A DNA stretch of 64,000 bases, taken from contig NZ_GL622359.1 in NCBI RefSeq assembly GCF_000185505.1, positions 1,918,820 to 1,982,819 on the forward strand, in the 5' to 3' direction. The notes under the pieces are model-generated. The model did no database searches. It saw nothing but the letters and a program-made list of their open reading frames with translations, and was not told the DNA's origin. This DNA comes from Pseudoramibacter alactolyticus ATCC 23263. GTDB taxonomy: Bacteria > Bacillota > Clostridia > Eubacteriales > Eubacteriaceae. Of the stretch, positions 7,260-15,575 are shown in pieces. The translations under genes and the position numbers were made by a program. Positions within the stretch are counted from its first letter, which is position 1, and the number at the start of each line of letters is the position of its first letter.

Positions 7260-8393
7260 ATGGCATTTATTGTAAGTGATGAAACAAGAGATTTAATTCA
7301 AAGCGTGCAAGTGTTTTGTGAACAAAAACTTAAACCGGTGGTTGCTGATTACGATACTAGCGGCGAATTTCCGATAAAAGTTTACAAAGACGCCATGGAA
7401 ATGGGACTACATTGTCTGGAAATTCCTGAAGCATTTGGTGGATTGGGACTCGATAACCTGTCGGCGGCAGCCATTCTTTCTAAAGTTGGCGAATATGATG
7501 CCGGATTTGCTACGGGACTAAGTGCAATCTCCCTTGCACTCAAGCCGGTATTAATTGCCGGAACGCCTGAACAAAAGCAGCTTTTTGCCGATATTGTAGT
7601 TCCCGGCAACTTTGCTGCTTTTGGATTAACGGAACCTAATGCGGGGTCGGATGCCGGGTCTGTGACGACGACAGCCGAACTGGATGGCGATCATTATGTA
7701 ATTAACGGGCGTAAAACCTTTATCACCAACGGTGGTGTGGCCGATGTGTATGTGGTTTTTGCCAGCGTGGATAAATCCAAAGGCTTGAAGGGTCTCAGCG
7801 CTTTTATTGTTGAAAAGAAAACGCCGGGGATTTCCGTCGGAAAAGAAGAAAACAAGATGGGGATTCGCCTATCGAATACGACCGATGTGGTCTTTGATAA
7901 TGTGGTGATTCCGAGAGCCAATCTGCTCGGCAAGGAAGGCGAAGGCTTTAAGATTGCAATGATGACGCTTGATCTGGCCCGCCCGTTTGTGGGGGCGATT
8001 GCTTGCGGGATTGCGCAGCGGGCGATTAACGAATGTATCGCTTATATGAAAGAGCGTGTGCAATTTGGCAAACCTATTGCGAAACTGGATGTTTTAAGAA
8101 ATAAACTCGCGGATATGGAAATCAAAAAAGAAGCGGCGGTCGCAATGGTCGAACATGTGTTTAAGATGATTGACCTGGGTAAGCGCTACTCCAGGGAAGC
8201 GGCCATTGCCAAGGCATTCGCCGGAGACACCGCGGTAGAAGTGGCCATGGAAGCCATTCAAATCCACGGCGGATATGGCTACAGCCGGGAGTATCCAGTC
8301 GAAAAGCTTTTAAGAGATGCCAAGATTTTTCAGATTTTTGAAGGTACTAACGAAGTGCAGCGTGTGGTGATCGCGGGCAGCTTATTGGCATAA
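7260..8393 (+). CDS. acyl-CoA dehydrogenase
   Basis: The 377-residue enzyme has the full family length and the three-domain acyl-CoA dehydrogenase fold. FAD and substrate signatures are FGLTEPNAGSDAGS near residue 120 and RVQFGKPIAKLD. The catalytic-base segment is FEGTNEVQR near residue 365. It would be FAD-bound and interconvert a saturated and a 2,3-enoyl acyl-CoA, which fits reduction of the enoyl-CoA made by the dehydratase encoded downstream. No etfAB genes adjoin it, so its electron partner must be encoded elsewhere. The start has GAGGAGG seven bases upstream. It is the first gene of the operon divergent from the LysR regulator. Confidence 0.93.
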   Translation: MAFIVSDETRDLIQSVQVFCEQKLKPVVADYDTSGEFPIKVYKDAMEMGLHCLEIPEAFGGLGLDNLSAAAILSKVGEYDAGFATGLSAISLALKPVLIAGTPEQKQLFADIVVPGNFAAFGLTEPNAGSDAGSVTTTAELDGDHYVINGRKTFITNGGVADVYVVFASVDKSKGLKGLSAFIVEKKTPGISVGKEENKMGIRLSNTTDVVFDNVVIPRANLLGKEGEGFKIAMMTLDLARPFVGAIACGIAQRAINECIAYMKERVQFGKPIAKLDVLRNKLADMEIKKEAAVAMVEHVFKMIDLGKRYSREAAIAKAFAGDTAVEVAMEAIQIHGGYGYSREYPVEKLLRDAKIFQIFEGTNEVQRVVIAGSLLA

Positions 8394-8431
8394 TCAGGTT
8401 CAGTCGTTTCATGGTTTCAGAGGAGGGTATG

Positions 8432-9640
8432 ATGCAAAAACGGAAATTGCTCGAAGGAATCAAAGTAATTGAATATGCAAATTTTGTCGCAGCGCCGATC
8501 AGCGGCCGTGTGTTGGCTGACTGGGGGGCCGAGGTTATTAAAATCGAAGCGGCTTTCGGGGATACAACCCGGGCGGTTGGGATGCAGTGGAATTTCCCGA
8601 CAGAGGAAGACGAATGTCCGTTGTTTGAAATGGAGAACGCTGGAAAAAAAGGGATCATCATTGATACCAGACAGCCGGAAGGTGCCCAGGTCATCTATGA
8701 TTTATTGGAAGATGCCGATATCTTTTTAACGAATACTCGCCAGAAGGCGCTGGACAAAAGCGGTTTGGATTATAAAACCATTCACGAAAAATATCCGCAC
8801 ATTATTTATGCACATTTGCTGGGTTATGGAGATAAAGGTCCGGCCAAAGACAATCCCGCTTTTGATTATACGGCTTATTTTGCCAGAGGGGGCGTCGCGG
8901 CTAGTCTGATGGAAACCGGCACATCGCCCTGCAATTCGGCAGCGGCATTGGGTGACCACTATGCGGGAATGAACCTGGTAGCCGGTGTGCTGGCAGCCTT
9001 GCATAACAAAACCATCACCGGAGAAGGTGAAAAGGTGACGGTATCCCTGTTCCACACAGCTGTCTTTGGTCTTGGTCTTTATGTGAATGCAGCGCAATAC
9101 GGCTACAATATGCCGATTTCCCGTCGTCAGCCGCCAAATCCGCTCAATACGACTTATAAATGTGCGGATGATAAATGGCTACAGTTGGCCTTTTTCCAGT
9201 ATGACAAGTGGTTCCCGGGATTTTGCGATATTGTTATTGAGCGTTCGGATCTTAAAGGGTCGAAGTACAGCACGATGAAGAGTGTGGTGAATTGCGTTGA
9301 AGAATTTGTGGGCATCATGGAGCAGGAATTCGTGAAGCACCCCATCGACTATTGGTGCGAACGCCTGCAAAAGGCGGGAATTCCATTTGAAAAGCTCCAG
9401 ACGCCGGTGGATATTATGAAGGACGAACAATGCTGGGCTAACGATTTCCTCATCAATATCAAATATCGTAGCGGCAATGAGCGCGTGATGTTTACGAATC
9501 CGGTTCAATTTCCGGACAGAGGTACGCCGGAATATGTGCTCTCGCCGAAGCTCGGAGAACATACTGAAGAAGTGCTCAAGGAGATCGATTATTCGGACAA
9601 AAAACTGGCAGAGCTGAGAGAAAAGAAAGTGATCAATTAA
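8432..9640 (+). CDS. class III (CaiB/BaiF) CoA-transferase
   Basis: The 402-residue protein is a family III CoA-transferase: EYANFVAAPISGRVLADWGA and VIKIEA at the N-terminus, DIFLTNTR, and ALGDHYAGM with the catalytic aspartate. In Clostridium relatives (HadA, FldA) such enzymes move CoA from an acyl-CoA to a 2-hydroxy acid, making the dehydratase substrate. That role fits here because activator and dehydratase genes follow. AGGAGGG overlaps an upstream in-frame ATG region, so the start at 8432 (MQKRKLLEG) has the best spacing. Confidence 0.88.
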   Translation: MQKRKLLEGIKVIEYANFVAAPISGRVLADWGAEVIKIEAAFGDTTRAVGMQWNFPTEEDECPLFEMENAGKKGIIIDTRQPEGAQVIYDLLEDADIFLTNTRQKALDKSGLDYKTIHEKYPHIIYAHLLGYGDKGPAKDNPAFDYTAYFARGGVAASLMETGTSPCNSAAALGDHYAGMNLVAGVLAALHNKTITGEGEKVTVSLFHTAVFGLGLYVNAAQYGYNMPISRRQPPNPLNTTYKCADDKWLQLAFFQYDKWFPGFCDIVIERSDLKGSKYSTMKSVVNCVEEFVGIMEQEFVKHPIDYWCERLQKAGIPFEKLQTPVDIMKDEQCWANDFLINIKYRSGNERVMFTNPVQFPDRGTPEYVLSPKLGEHTEEVLKEIDYSDKKLAELREKKVIN

Positions 9641-9652
9641 AAAAAGGATGAT

Positions 9653-9669
9653 CCGCGCAGTCAGCGCGG
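9653..9669 (+). promoter_or_regulatory. intergenic hairpin inside the dehydratase operon
   Basis: CCGCGC-AGTCA-GCGCGG is a 6-bp GC-only stem in the short gap between the CoA-transferase and activator genes. No T-run follows, so it is not a standard terminator; a stability or processing element is possible. Confidence 0.4.
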
Positions 9670-9696
9670 GCTGTGTGAATGACATCAAAGGATAAG

Positions 9697-10515
9697 ATGT
9701 TTATGACGAAGGTTTATACAATGGGCCTGGACTATGGCTCGACAGCCTCGAAGGGCGTGATCTTGTTAAACGGCAGCAAAGTGGTTGAAAGCATTATCTA
9801 TGCGTCGGGAGCCGGCACATCCGGTCCTCAAAAGGTCATTGAAGCGCTGGAGGAAAAATCCGGTATGACCATGAGTGATATGGATAAAGTCGTGGTTACG
9901 GGGTATGGGCGGATGAGCTTTAAAGCGGCGGATAAGCAGATCAGCGAGCTGAGCTGTCACGCAAAGGGTGTTCACTTTTTGGTGCCGGATGCGAGAACGG
10001 TGATCGATATCGGCGGTCAGGACGCCAAGGCTTTAAGTCTAGATGATGACGGCCGGCTGACCAATTTTGTGATGAACGACAAATGCGCGGCTGGAACGGG
10101 ACGGTTTCTGGATGTGATGTCCGGCGTTTTGGAAACAGAAGTCTCAGAGCTTGGTGCGTTGTCCGCCCAGGCTTTAAATCCGGTATCCATCAGCAGCACC
10201 TGCACGGTCTTTGCGGAATCAGAGGTCATTTCGCATTTATCCAAGGAAATACCGAAAGAAGACATTATTGCAGGCATTCACGCTTCTGTTGCGGGAAGAG
10301 TTTCCGGCCTTGTCAAACGGGTCGGCGTTCGGCAAAAGGTCGTTATGGTTGGCGGCGTCGCGAGAAATCAAGGCGTTGTGGAGGCGATGGAGGAGGCCCT
10401 GGGTGTTGACATCATCGTTCCCGAATTTTGTGCACAACTCAACGGGGCATTGGGCGCGGCATTGTTTGCCTATGAAGAAGCAATATCATCAAATCATTAT
10501 AAGGAGGGAAAGTAA
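9697..10515 (+). CDS. hadI: 2-hydroxyacyl-CoA dehydratase activator (ATPase component)
   Basis: The 272-residue protein is the ASKHA-fold activator of 2-hydroxyacyl-CoA dehydratases. The ATP phosphate loop is [15 protein letters not shown], and two cysteines that bind the [4Fe-4S] cluster shared by the homodimer are in NDKCAAGTG and [18 protein letters not shown] and [13 protein letters not shown] are further family blocks. It uses ATP hydrolysis to inject one low-potential electron into the dehydratase. Two ATGs are possible (9697 and 9703); AAAGGA precedes both. Its stop overlaps the next start (TAATG). Confidence 0.93.
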   Translation: MFMTKVYTMGLDYGSTASKGVILLNGSKVVESIIYASGAGTSGPQKVIEALEEKSGMTMSDMDKVVVTGYGRMSFKAADKQISELSCHAKGVHFLVPDARTVIDIGGQDAKALSLDDDGRLTNFVMNDKCAAGTGRFLDVMSGVLETEVSELGALSAQALNPVSISSTCTVFAESEVISHLSKEIPKEDIIAGIHASVAGRVSGLVKRVGVRQKVVMVGGVARNQGVVEAMEEALGVDIIVPEFCAQLNGALGAALFAYEEAISSNHYKEGK

Positions 10516-11735
10516 TGGGAGAAGAAAAAAAAGTAACCGCTAAAAAAATGATTAACGGCATTCTTGCACAGTCTTATGCAGAAGCCTGGGAAGCAAAAGA
10601 GAAGGGGATTCCGGTCGGCTGGGCGACATCCATCTTCCCTCAGGAAATCGTCACGGCTTTTGATCTGCCGCTGTTGTATCCGGAAAACCAGGCCGCCGGG
10701 GTTGCAGCGAAAAAAGAATCGTTGAAGTTGGAAGAGGCCGCAGAAGCGAAAGGCTATTCCATTGACTTGTGCGCCTATGCCAGAACCAATTTCGGTGTGC
10801 TTATTAATGGCGGTTCGGAGAATTTGAATATGCCCAAACCGGATTTTCTCTGCTGTTGCAACAACATCTGCAACGAAGTGGTCAAGTGGTATGAAAATAT
10901 TGCTCGGGAACTGGATATTCCGTTAATTATGATTGACACGGCGTTTAACGATGAGGATGATGTCAGCGCGAGCCGGATCAAATACTTTGTCGAACAGTTT
11001 AAATATGCGATTACTCAGCTGGAAGAAATTTCTGGCAGAAAATTTGATCCGACAAAACTTGAAAAAGTGATGGAAATTTCCTCAGAAAACGGAAAACTGT
11101 GGAAAAAATCCATGATGATGTCTACCGATGTTTATCCGGCGCCGATGAACGGCTTCGACTTGTTTACCTACATGGCTGTGATCGTGTGTTATCGCGGGAA
11201 GAAGGAAACAACAGAGGCGTTTAAGCTGTTAATCAGTGAGCTGGAAGAGCACGTTAAAAACGGTACATCGGATAACCGCGCGGAGGAAAAATACCGCATT
11301 ATGATGGAAGGGATACCCTGCTGGCCCTATATCGGTTATAAATTAAGATCCTTTAGCAAATATAAGGTCAATATGACGGGCAGTGTTTACCCTCATGCCT
11401 GGGCGCTGCAGTACGAGATGAACGATCTCGAAGGTTTGGCTAAAGCGTACTCGACCATTTTTAATAATGTCAATCTGAAAAAGATGACGGAATACCGTGT
11501 TAATGCGCTTAAGGATGGTAATTGCGAAGGGGCCTTTTACCATATGAATAGAAGCTGCAAGCTGATGAGTTTTATCCAGTACCAGATGGCGCGGGATGTC
11601 TATGAACAAACTGGCATTCCCTACACGGGTTTTGACGGCTGTCAGGCTGATCCACGAGTCTTTACCGAAGCACAGTTTGAAACGCGCCTTCAGGGGCTTG
11701 TTGAAGTAATGGATCAGAAAAGGGAGGGCAAATAG
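10515..11735 (+). CDS. hadB: 2-hydroxyacyl-CoA dehydratase subunit B (alpha)
   Basis: The 406-residue product is a component D subunit of the HadB type: GWATSIFPQEIVTAFDLPLL and YPENQAAGVAAKK at the N-terminus. Cysteines expected to hold its [4Fe-4S] cluster are present in LCAYARTNFG, FLCCCNNICNEV and FDGCQADPRVF. With the partner subunit it eliminates water from a 2-hydroxyacyl-CoA through a ketyl radical. Substrate is not readable from sequence: lactoyl-, hydroxyisocaproyl- or phenyllactyl-CoA are all possible. AAGGAGG precedes the ATG. Confidence 0.92.
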   Translation: MGEEKKVTAKKMINGILAQSYAEAWEAKEKGIPVGWATSIFPQEIVTAFDLPLLYPENQAAGVAAKKESLKLEEAAEAKGYSIDLCAYARTNFGVLINGGSENLNMPKPDFLCCCNNICNEVVKWYENIARELDIPLIMIDTAFNDEDDVSASRIKYFVEQFKYAITQLEEISGRKFDPTKLEKVMEISSENGKLWKKSMMMSTDVYPAPMNGFDLFTYMAVIVCYRGKKETTEAFKLLISELEEHVKNGTSDNRAEEKYRIMMEGIPCWPYIGYKLRSFSKYKVNMTGSVYPHAWALQYEMNDLEGLAKAYSTIFNNVNLKKMTEYRVNALKDGNCEGAFYHMNRSCKLMSFIQYQMARDVYEQTGIPYTGFDGCQADPRVFTEAQFETRLQGLVEVMDQKREGK

Positions 11736-11737
11736 AT

Positions 11738-12856
11738 ATGAAAGCATTATTAGAACGGGTTCAAACGGTTGCCGATCATCCCATTGATGCTATTAATCAA
11801 TATGTTGATCAGGGCAAAAAAGCGATGGGGATGGTTTTGCCCATCGGACCGATGGAATTAGTTGAAGCAGCCGGCATGATGCCGGTTGGCGTTTGGGGGG
11901 ATTACGGCGTTACCCTTGATCTATCCAAACAATATTTTCCGGCCTTTGCAGCTTCTGTGGCAATGGTTACCATGGAATACGCCCTCAATGGTACCTATGA
12001 CAAGCTCAGCGGAATGATTTGCCCGGGATTGACAGATACCTTGATTTGCCTGGGGCAAAACTTGGAAGCTGGCGTTAAGGCTTTTCCGACTTTGTTCCTC
12101 GCCTATCCGCAGAATCGATTTTTGGAGTGCGGTCACGAATTTATGGCTTCAGAGCTTCAAAAACTCCAGGGGCGTCTGGAAGCAATCAGCGGTCAGAAAG
12201 TGACGGAAGAAGCGTTGTCGGCGGCAATTGATTTGTACAATGAACATCGAAGCGAAATGAGGGAATTTTCTGATCTTGCGGCAAAACACGCAAACACCAT
12301 CACGAATATTGACCGTTCGAATGTTTATAAGAGCGTCTGGTATATGCCCAGAGCGGAACATCTTGAAATCGTGAAGGCCATTAACGAAAAACTGCGTGCC
12401 ATGCCGAAAGAAACCTACGACGGCAAGAAAGTCGTGGTGACCGGACTCCAGTTTGACGACAACAATGTGCTTGGTTTTATGGAAGAAAATCATCTGCGCA
12501 TTGTTGGTGATTTAGTAGGACACGACTCGGTTCAGTATAACCAAGATGTACCGGATGACAAAAGTGGCATTGAACGCCTTGCGAGATACTGGCAAAAACT
12601 CGAAGGTTTTTCAGTGGCTTATGATCCGAAGAAATTGCGTGGGAAACTTGTCGCAAAACTGGCCAAAGAAAGAGGTGCAACCGGCGCGATCTTTGCCGTG
12701 ATGAAATTCTCGGATGATGAAGAATACGATATGCCGATTTGTATGAAGGATATTAAGGCTGGTGGCATTATTGCCGTGTCTTTTGAATTTGACCAACAGG
12801 AAAGTGCTTCAGAACAAATTAAAACCAGAATCCAGACTTTTGCGGAAATCTTATAA
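11738..12856 (+). CDS. hadC: 2-hydroxyacyl-CoA dehydratase subunit C (beta), atypical cysteines
   Basis: The 372-residue product matches HadC-type subunits along its length: EAAGMMPVGVWG, LDLSKQYFPAFAASV, DTLICLGQN, AYDPKKLRGKL and KTRIQTFAEIL. Three places where relatives usually carry cysteine differ here: LPIGPMELVEAAG lacks the Cys before the P-EL motif, TDTLICLG has Thr for the usual Cys, and MKFSDDEEYDMP has Ser for the usual KFCD. Other cysteines remain (MICPG, LECGH, MPICMKD). The [4Fe-4S] relay cluster of this subunit may therefore be absent or differently ligated. The comparison is from memory of the family. It starts 3 bases after subunit B. Confidence 0.9.
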   Translation: MKALLERVQTVADHPIDAINQYVDQGKKAMGMVLPIGPMELVEAAGMMPVGVWGDYGVTLDLSKQYFPAFAASVAMVTMEYALNGTYDKLSGMICPGLTDTLICLGQNLEAGVKAFPTLFLAYPQNRFLECGHEFMASELQKLQGRLEAISGQKVTEEALSAAIDLYNEHRSEMREFSDLAAKHANTITNIDRSNVYKSVWYMPRAEHLEIVKAINEKLRAMPKETYDGKKVVVTGLQFDDNNVLGFMEENHLRIVGDLVGHDSVQYNQDVPDDKSGIERLARYWQKLEGFSVAYDPKKLRGKLVAKLAKERGATGAIFAVMKFSDDEEYDMPICMKDIKAGGIIAVSFEFDQQESASEQIKTRIQTFAEIL

Positions 12857-12919
12857 GATGCAAGAAAAGCGAAAGATTTTAATAATTTTTCGCTCCCTAT
12901 TTACATTGAGGAGAACAGA

Positions 12920-14041
12920 ATGGGTAATAATAAAAATTCTCTCGCTATTGCTTTTGGTGTTGCAGCGGTCTGGTTTGGAGCTCATGTTGGCGGGGGATTT
13001 GCAACAGGGAACCAAACAGTTCAATATTTCGTTAAATTCGGTTGGACGGCCGCTATCGTTCCGGTGTTTGTGATGGCTCTGCTGGCTTGGATCTATTATC
13101 AGGCGGTGCTCATCGCTAAAAATCACGACGTTCATTCTTACGATAAAATGGCCGAAAAGCTCTACGAACCTTATGGCAGAATCGGAAAAGTGATCTTTGA
13201 TATCGGTTATCTCGTATTAACGCTTGTTGGAGTGGGCATTGCCATCGCAGGAAGTGGCGAATTGTTTAAAGATGTCTTTGGACTCAATTATTATATTGGG
13301 ATCATTTTAACGGGTTTTATTTTCTTCCTTTTGACGATTTTTGGCGCTAAGTTGGTGCGAAATGCTTCCAGCGCGATTACATTGCTGATTCTTATTTGTC
13401 TCGTTGTTTTGCTGATTCCAGGAATTCGGTCTGGGAGCGAAAATCTGAGTAGAATTTTTGCGGAAAAAACCGTTAACGGCTCTTTCGGGCAGGTGCTCTG
13501 GCATGCGCTGCTTTACGCGGGATTCCAGTCGCTTGTTGCAGGCTCTCTGGTCTCAGCGTCACAGACACTTACTGACAAATCGCTTTGTAAAAAATTTGCG
13601 GTTGTTGGATTCGTGCTTAATGCCGTGATGACAGTACTGTGCGCAATCATGATTTTGGGCTATATGCCGGAAGTCGCGGTTAATAAACTGCCAATTTTAA
13701 CCATTGCAAAGAGCCAGGGATTAGCTTTACTTACAACGGCTTATTCCTGCATTCTCTTCCTTGCTTTTGTATCCACGGGTGTCGGTGTGGTATTTGGATT
13801 TGTTGCGCGTTACGAAAATGCAATTTTAAAATCGACGAGTCTTTCGATTCGCCGTGCAGTTATTTCGGCCATTGCCATCATTCTCTCCACAACTATGGCG
13901 GTCACGGGCATTACTAAATTGGTGGCAGTTGGTTATGGTTGGCTTGGACGGTTTTGTATTTTCGTAGTGATATTACCTTTAGCTATTATTGCGCCGATTA
14001 AAAATGCAAAGTTTGCCAAGGAGCATCCAGAAGTTGAATAA
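12920..14041 (+). CDS. YkvI-family membrane transporter
   Basis: The 373-residue membrane protein has about ten hydrophobic helices and begins AIAFGVAAVWFGAHVGGGFA, a glycine-rich broken first helix typical of the APC/LeuT-like YkvI family. Function of the family is not established; amino acid or organic acid transport is likely. As last gene of the dehydratase operon (63 bases after subunit C, GAGGAGA before the ATG) it plausibly imports the substrate or exports the reduced acid. A terminator follows at 14103. Confidence 0.82.
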   Translation: MGNNKNSLAIAFGVAAVWFGAHVGGGFATGNQTVQYFVKFGWTAAIVPVFVMALLAWIYYQAVLIAKNHDVHSYDKMAEKLYEPYGRIGKVIFDIGYLVLTLVGVGIAIAGSGELFKDVFGLNYYIGIILTGFIFFLLTIFGAKLVRNASSAITLLILICLVVLLIPGIRSGSENLSRIFAEKTVNGSFGQVLWHALLYAGFQSLVAGSLVSASQTLTDKSLCKKFAVVGFVLNAVMTVLCAIMILGYMPEVAVNKLPILTIAKSQGLALLTTAYSCILFLAFVSTGVGVVFGFVARYENAILKSTSLSIRRAVISAIAIILSTTMAVTGITKLVAVGYGWLGRFCIFVVILPLAIIAPIKNAKFAKEHPEVE

Positions 14042-14102
14042 GAACTATCCTTTTCCTTGAAATAAAAATGTAAAAAGAAGAAGTTAAAAAGGGCCATTAA
14101 AC

Positions 14103-14135
14103 GCTATCGCAGGTGTATTCTGCGGTAGCTTTTTA
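14103..14135 (+). terminator. intrinsic terminator of the dehydratase operon
   Basis: GCTATCGCA and TGCGGTAGC form a 9-bp stem with one wobble pair and a 9-base loop, followed by TTTTT. The cas2-dnaQ remnant begins right after it. Confidence 0.75.
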
Positions 14136-14150
14136 TATTTGGCTGGCGCC

Positions 14151-14661
14151 CGAGAGGTGATCGATTGCGACGGGATTCCGCTGGTGATGCTGCCGGCACC
14201 CGAACGCGCCGGAAAATCCGATGCCCTCAAGCCGGGTTTCAGCCGGGCATCCAAGATACGCAGGGCCAAACGCTTTATGGCGGGCAGCGCACGGCTCCCA
14301 GGCCCTATGTGGTGATCGATCTGGAAACGGACGGCCTCGACGCGGCGAAGAACCGGATCATTGAGATCGGCGCCGTGAAGGTCGATGGGCAAACCGTATC
14401 GACCTTTGAACAGTTGATCGTGCATCCGCATAGGTTGCCGAAAAAAATCACCGATCCCACCGGAATCACGGATACGCTGCTGGCTGATGGCGGCCGGCCG
14501 GAAGCCGAAGCGATCAAAGCGTTTCTGGCTTTTATCGGCAGTGATGATCTCATCAGATATCATGTCGATTTTGATGTTCAATTTATCAATCAGACTTTGC
14601 ACCGCATGGATATAGAGCCGCTAATAAGGTGTATGATTTAGTGAGAGCCGGGGGTGAATAA
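14151..14661 (+). pseudogene. cas2: remnant of a type I-E Cas2 fused to a DnaQ-like exonuclease
   Basis: Three frames read together give one decayed protein. 14151 onward reads EVIDCDGIPLVML, like the C-terminal end of type I-E Cas2 (E. coli has VDLDGLRLVSFL), then a linker FSRASKIRRAKRFMAGS. After a frameshift near 14290 a DEDDh exonuclease domain follows: YVVIDLETDGLDAAKNRIIE, IGAVKVDGQ, PTGITDTLL, YHVDFDVQFINQTL. A second frameshift near 14622 leads to NKVYDLVRAGGE and a stop. The Cas2 N-terminus and exonuclease C-terminus are gone. Cas2-DnaQ fusions occur in some type I-E systems, for example in Streptococcus thermophilus. No other cas gene is in the window; a repeat-like remnant lies at 22294 in matching orientation. 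Confidence 0.7.
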
Positions 14662-14684
14662 ACACAATACTTGACAAATTGACC

Positions 14685-15390
14685 CTATTTTTTATCGTAG
14701 AGGAAATATTCAACCTTCCGCGGATGGATATAGAAATCCACATCTTCCACCATTGCTGCTATTTTATCTGAGTACAGTCCCGCCGCGTTAATGACGATCG
14801 TCGGTTGAAAGGTTCCAATGGTAGCATCAACACTTTCGATTTTTCTCTGATCGACATGAATATTGGTGACTTCGGTATTTAAATAGATCTTAACGCCATT
14901 CATCACCGCATTTTCTGCTATATGCCATGATCCAGTCAAAGGGATTAACCGTGCCGCTATTAGGATCATGCAAGCCGTATTTAACATCTGGATTGATGTT
15001 GGGCTCTAGTGCCATCATTTCATCATGACCCACAATCCGAACACCCTTTAATCCATTTTTCTCGGCATTTTCGACTTCTGCTTTCATCGTTTTAAGATGT
15101 TCGTCGTTAAATCCTGCAAAGACAGGTCCTGTATGGCGAAAATCAACATTGAGCTCGCGACAAACTTTATCGTAAACTTGTGTGTTCGCTCTGAGGCATA
15201 GTTGTCCCTTTAACTTCGTGCCATCAATATTGTAACCACTATGAATCATTGAAGAATTTGCTTTGCTTGTTTCCATGCAAACATCATCCTGATTTTCCAT
15301 CAGCATAATATCGAGATTATAATGCGATAATTTTCTTGCAATCGCTGACCCGACGACCCCAGTACCGATAATCAGAATATCCGTTTTCAG
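14685..15390 (-). pseudogene. FAD-dependent oxidoreductase (GlpA/LhgO-like), truncated and frameshifted
   Basis: The N-terminus reads ILIIGTGVVGSAIARKL, a dinucleotide-binding GxGxxG motif, from a CTG at 15390 where an ATG would be expected. It continues with SKANSSMIHSGYN, HTGPVFAGF and NSGTVNPFDWIMAYS. A frameshift near 14930 moves the rest (IAENAVMNGVKIYLNTEVTN, NAAGLYSDKIA) to another frame. The gene ends after about 240 residues, half the usual family length. Relatives oxidise glycerol-3-phosphate or 2-hydroxyglutarate-type hydroxy acids. It borders the cas2 remnant on the side of the acid-sugar genes. Confidence 0.75.
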
Positions 15391-15495
15391 AAATTCCTTT
15401 CTTAAGATATATAGAACTTCTATGAAATATTTTATAATGCATGTTTTAAATTTCCAGACTGAAGATATTTTCTAATAACTTGAGTTTAAGTTTTT

Positions 15496-15554
15496 CAAAA
15501 AATCCCCTCATGAATAGTTGTAATTCTCTCACATCTATATACGAAGGGATTTTC
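15496..15554 (-). terminator. probable terminator of the pdxA-like/DUF1537 operon
   Basis: On the minus strand AATCCCTTC and GAGGGGATT form a 9-bp stem with one wobble, a long loop of about 34 bases, and TTTTTT directly after. The loop is unusually long. Confidence 0.5.
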
Positions 15555-15575
15555 CAAAATGTATACAACCTTAAT

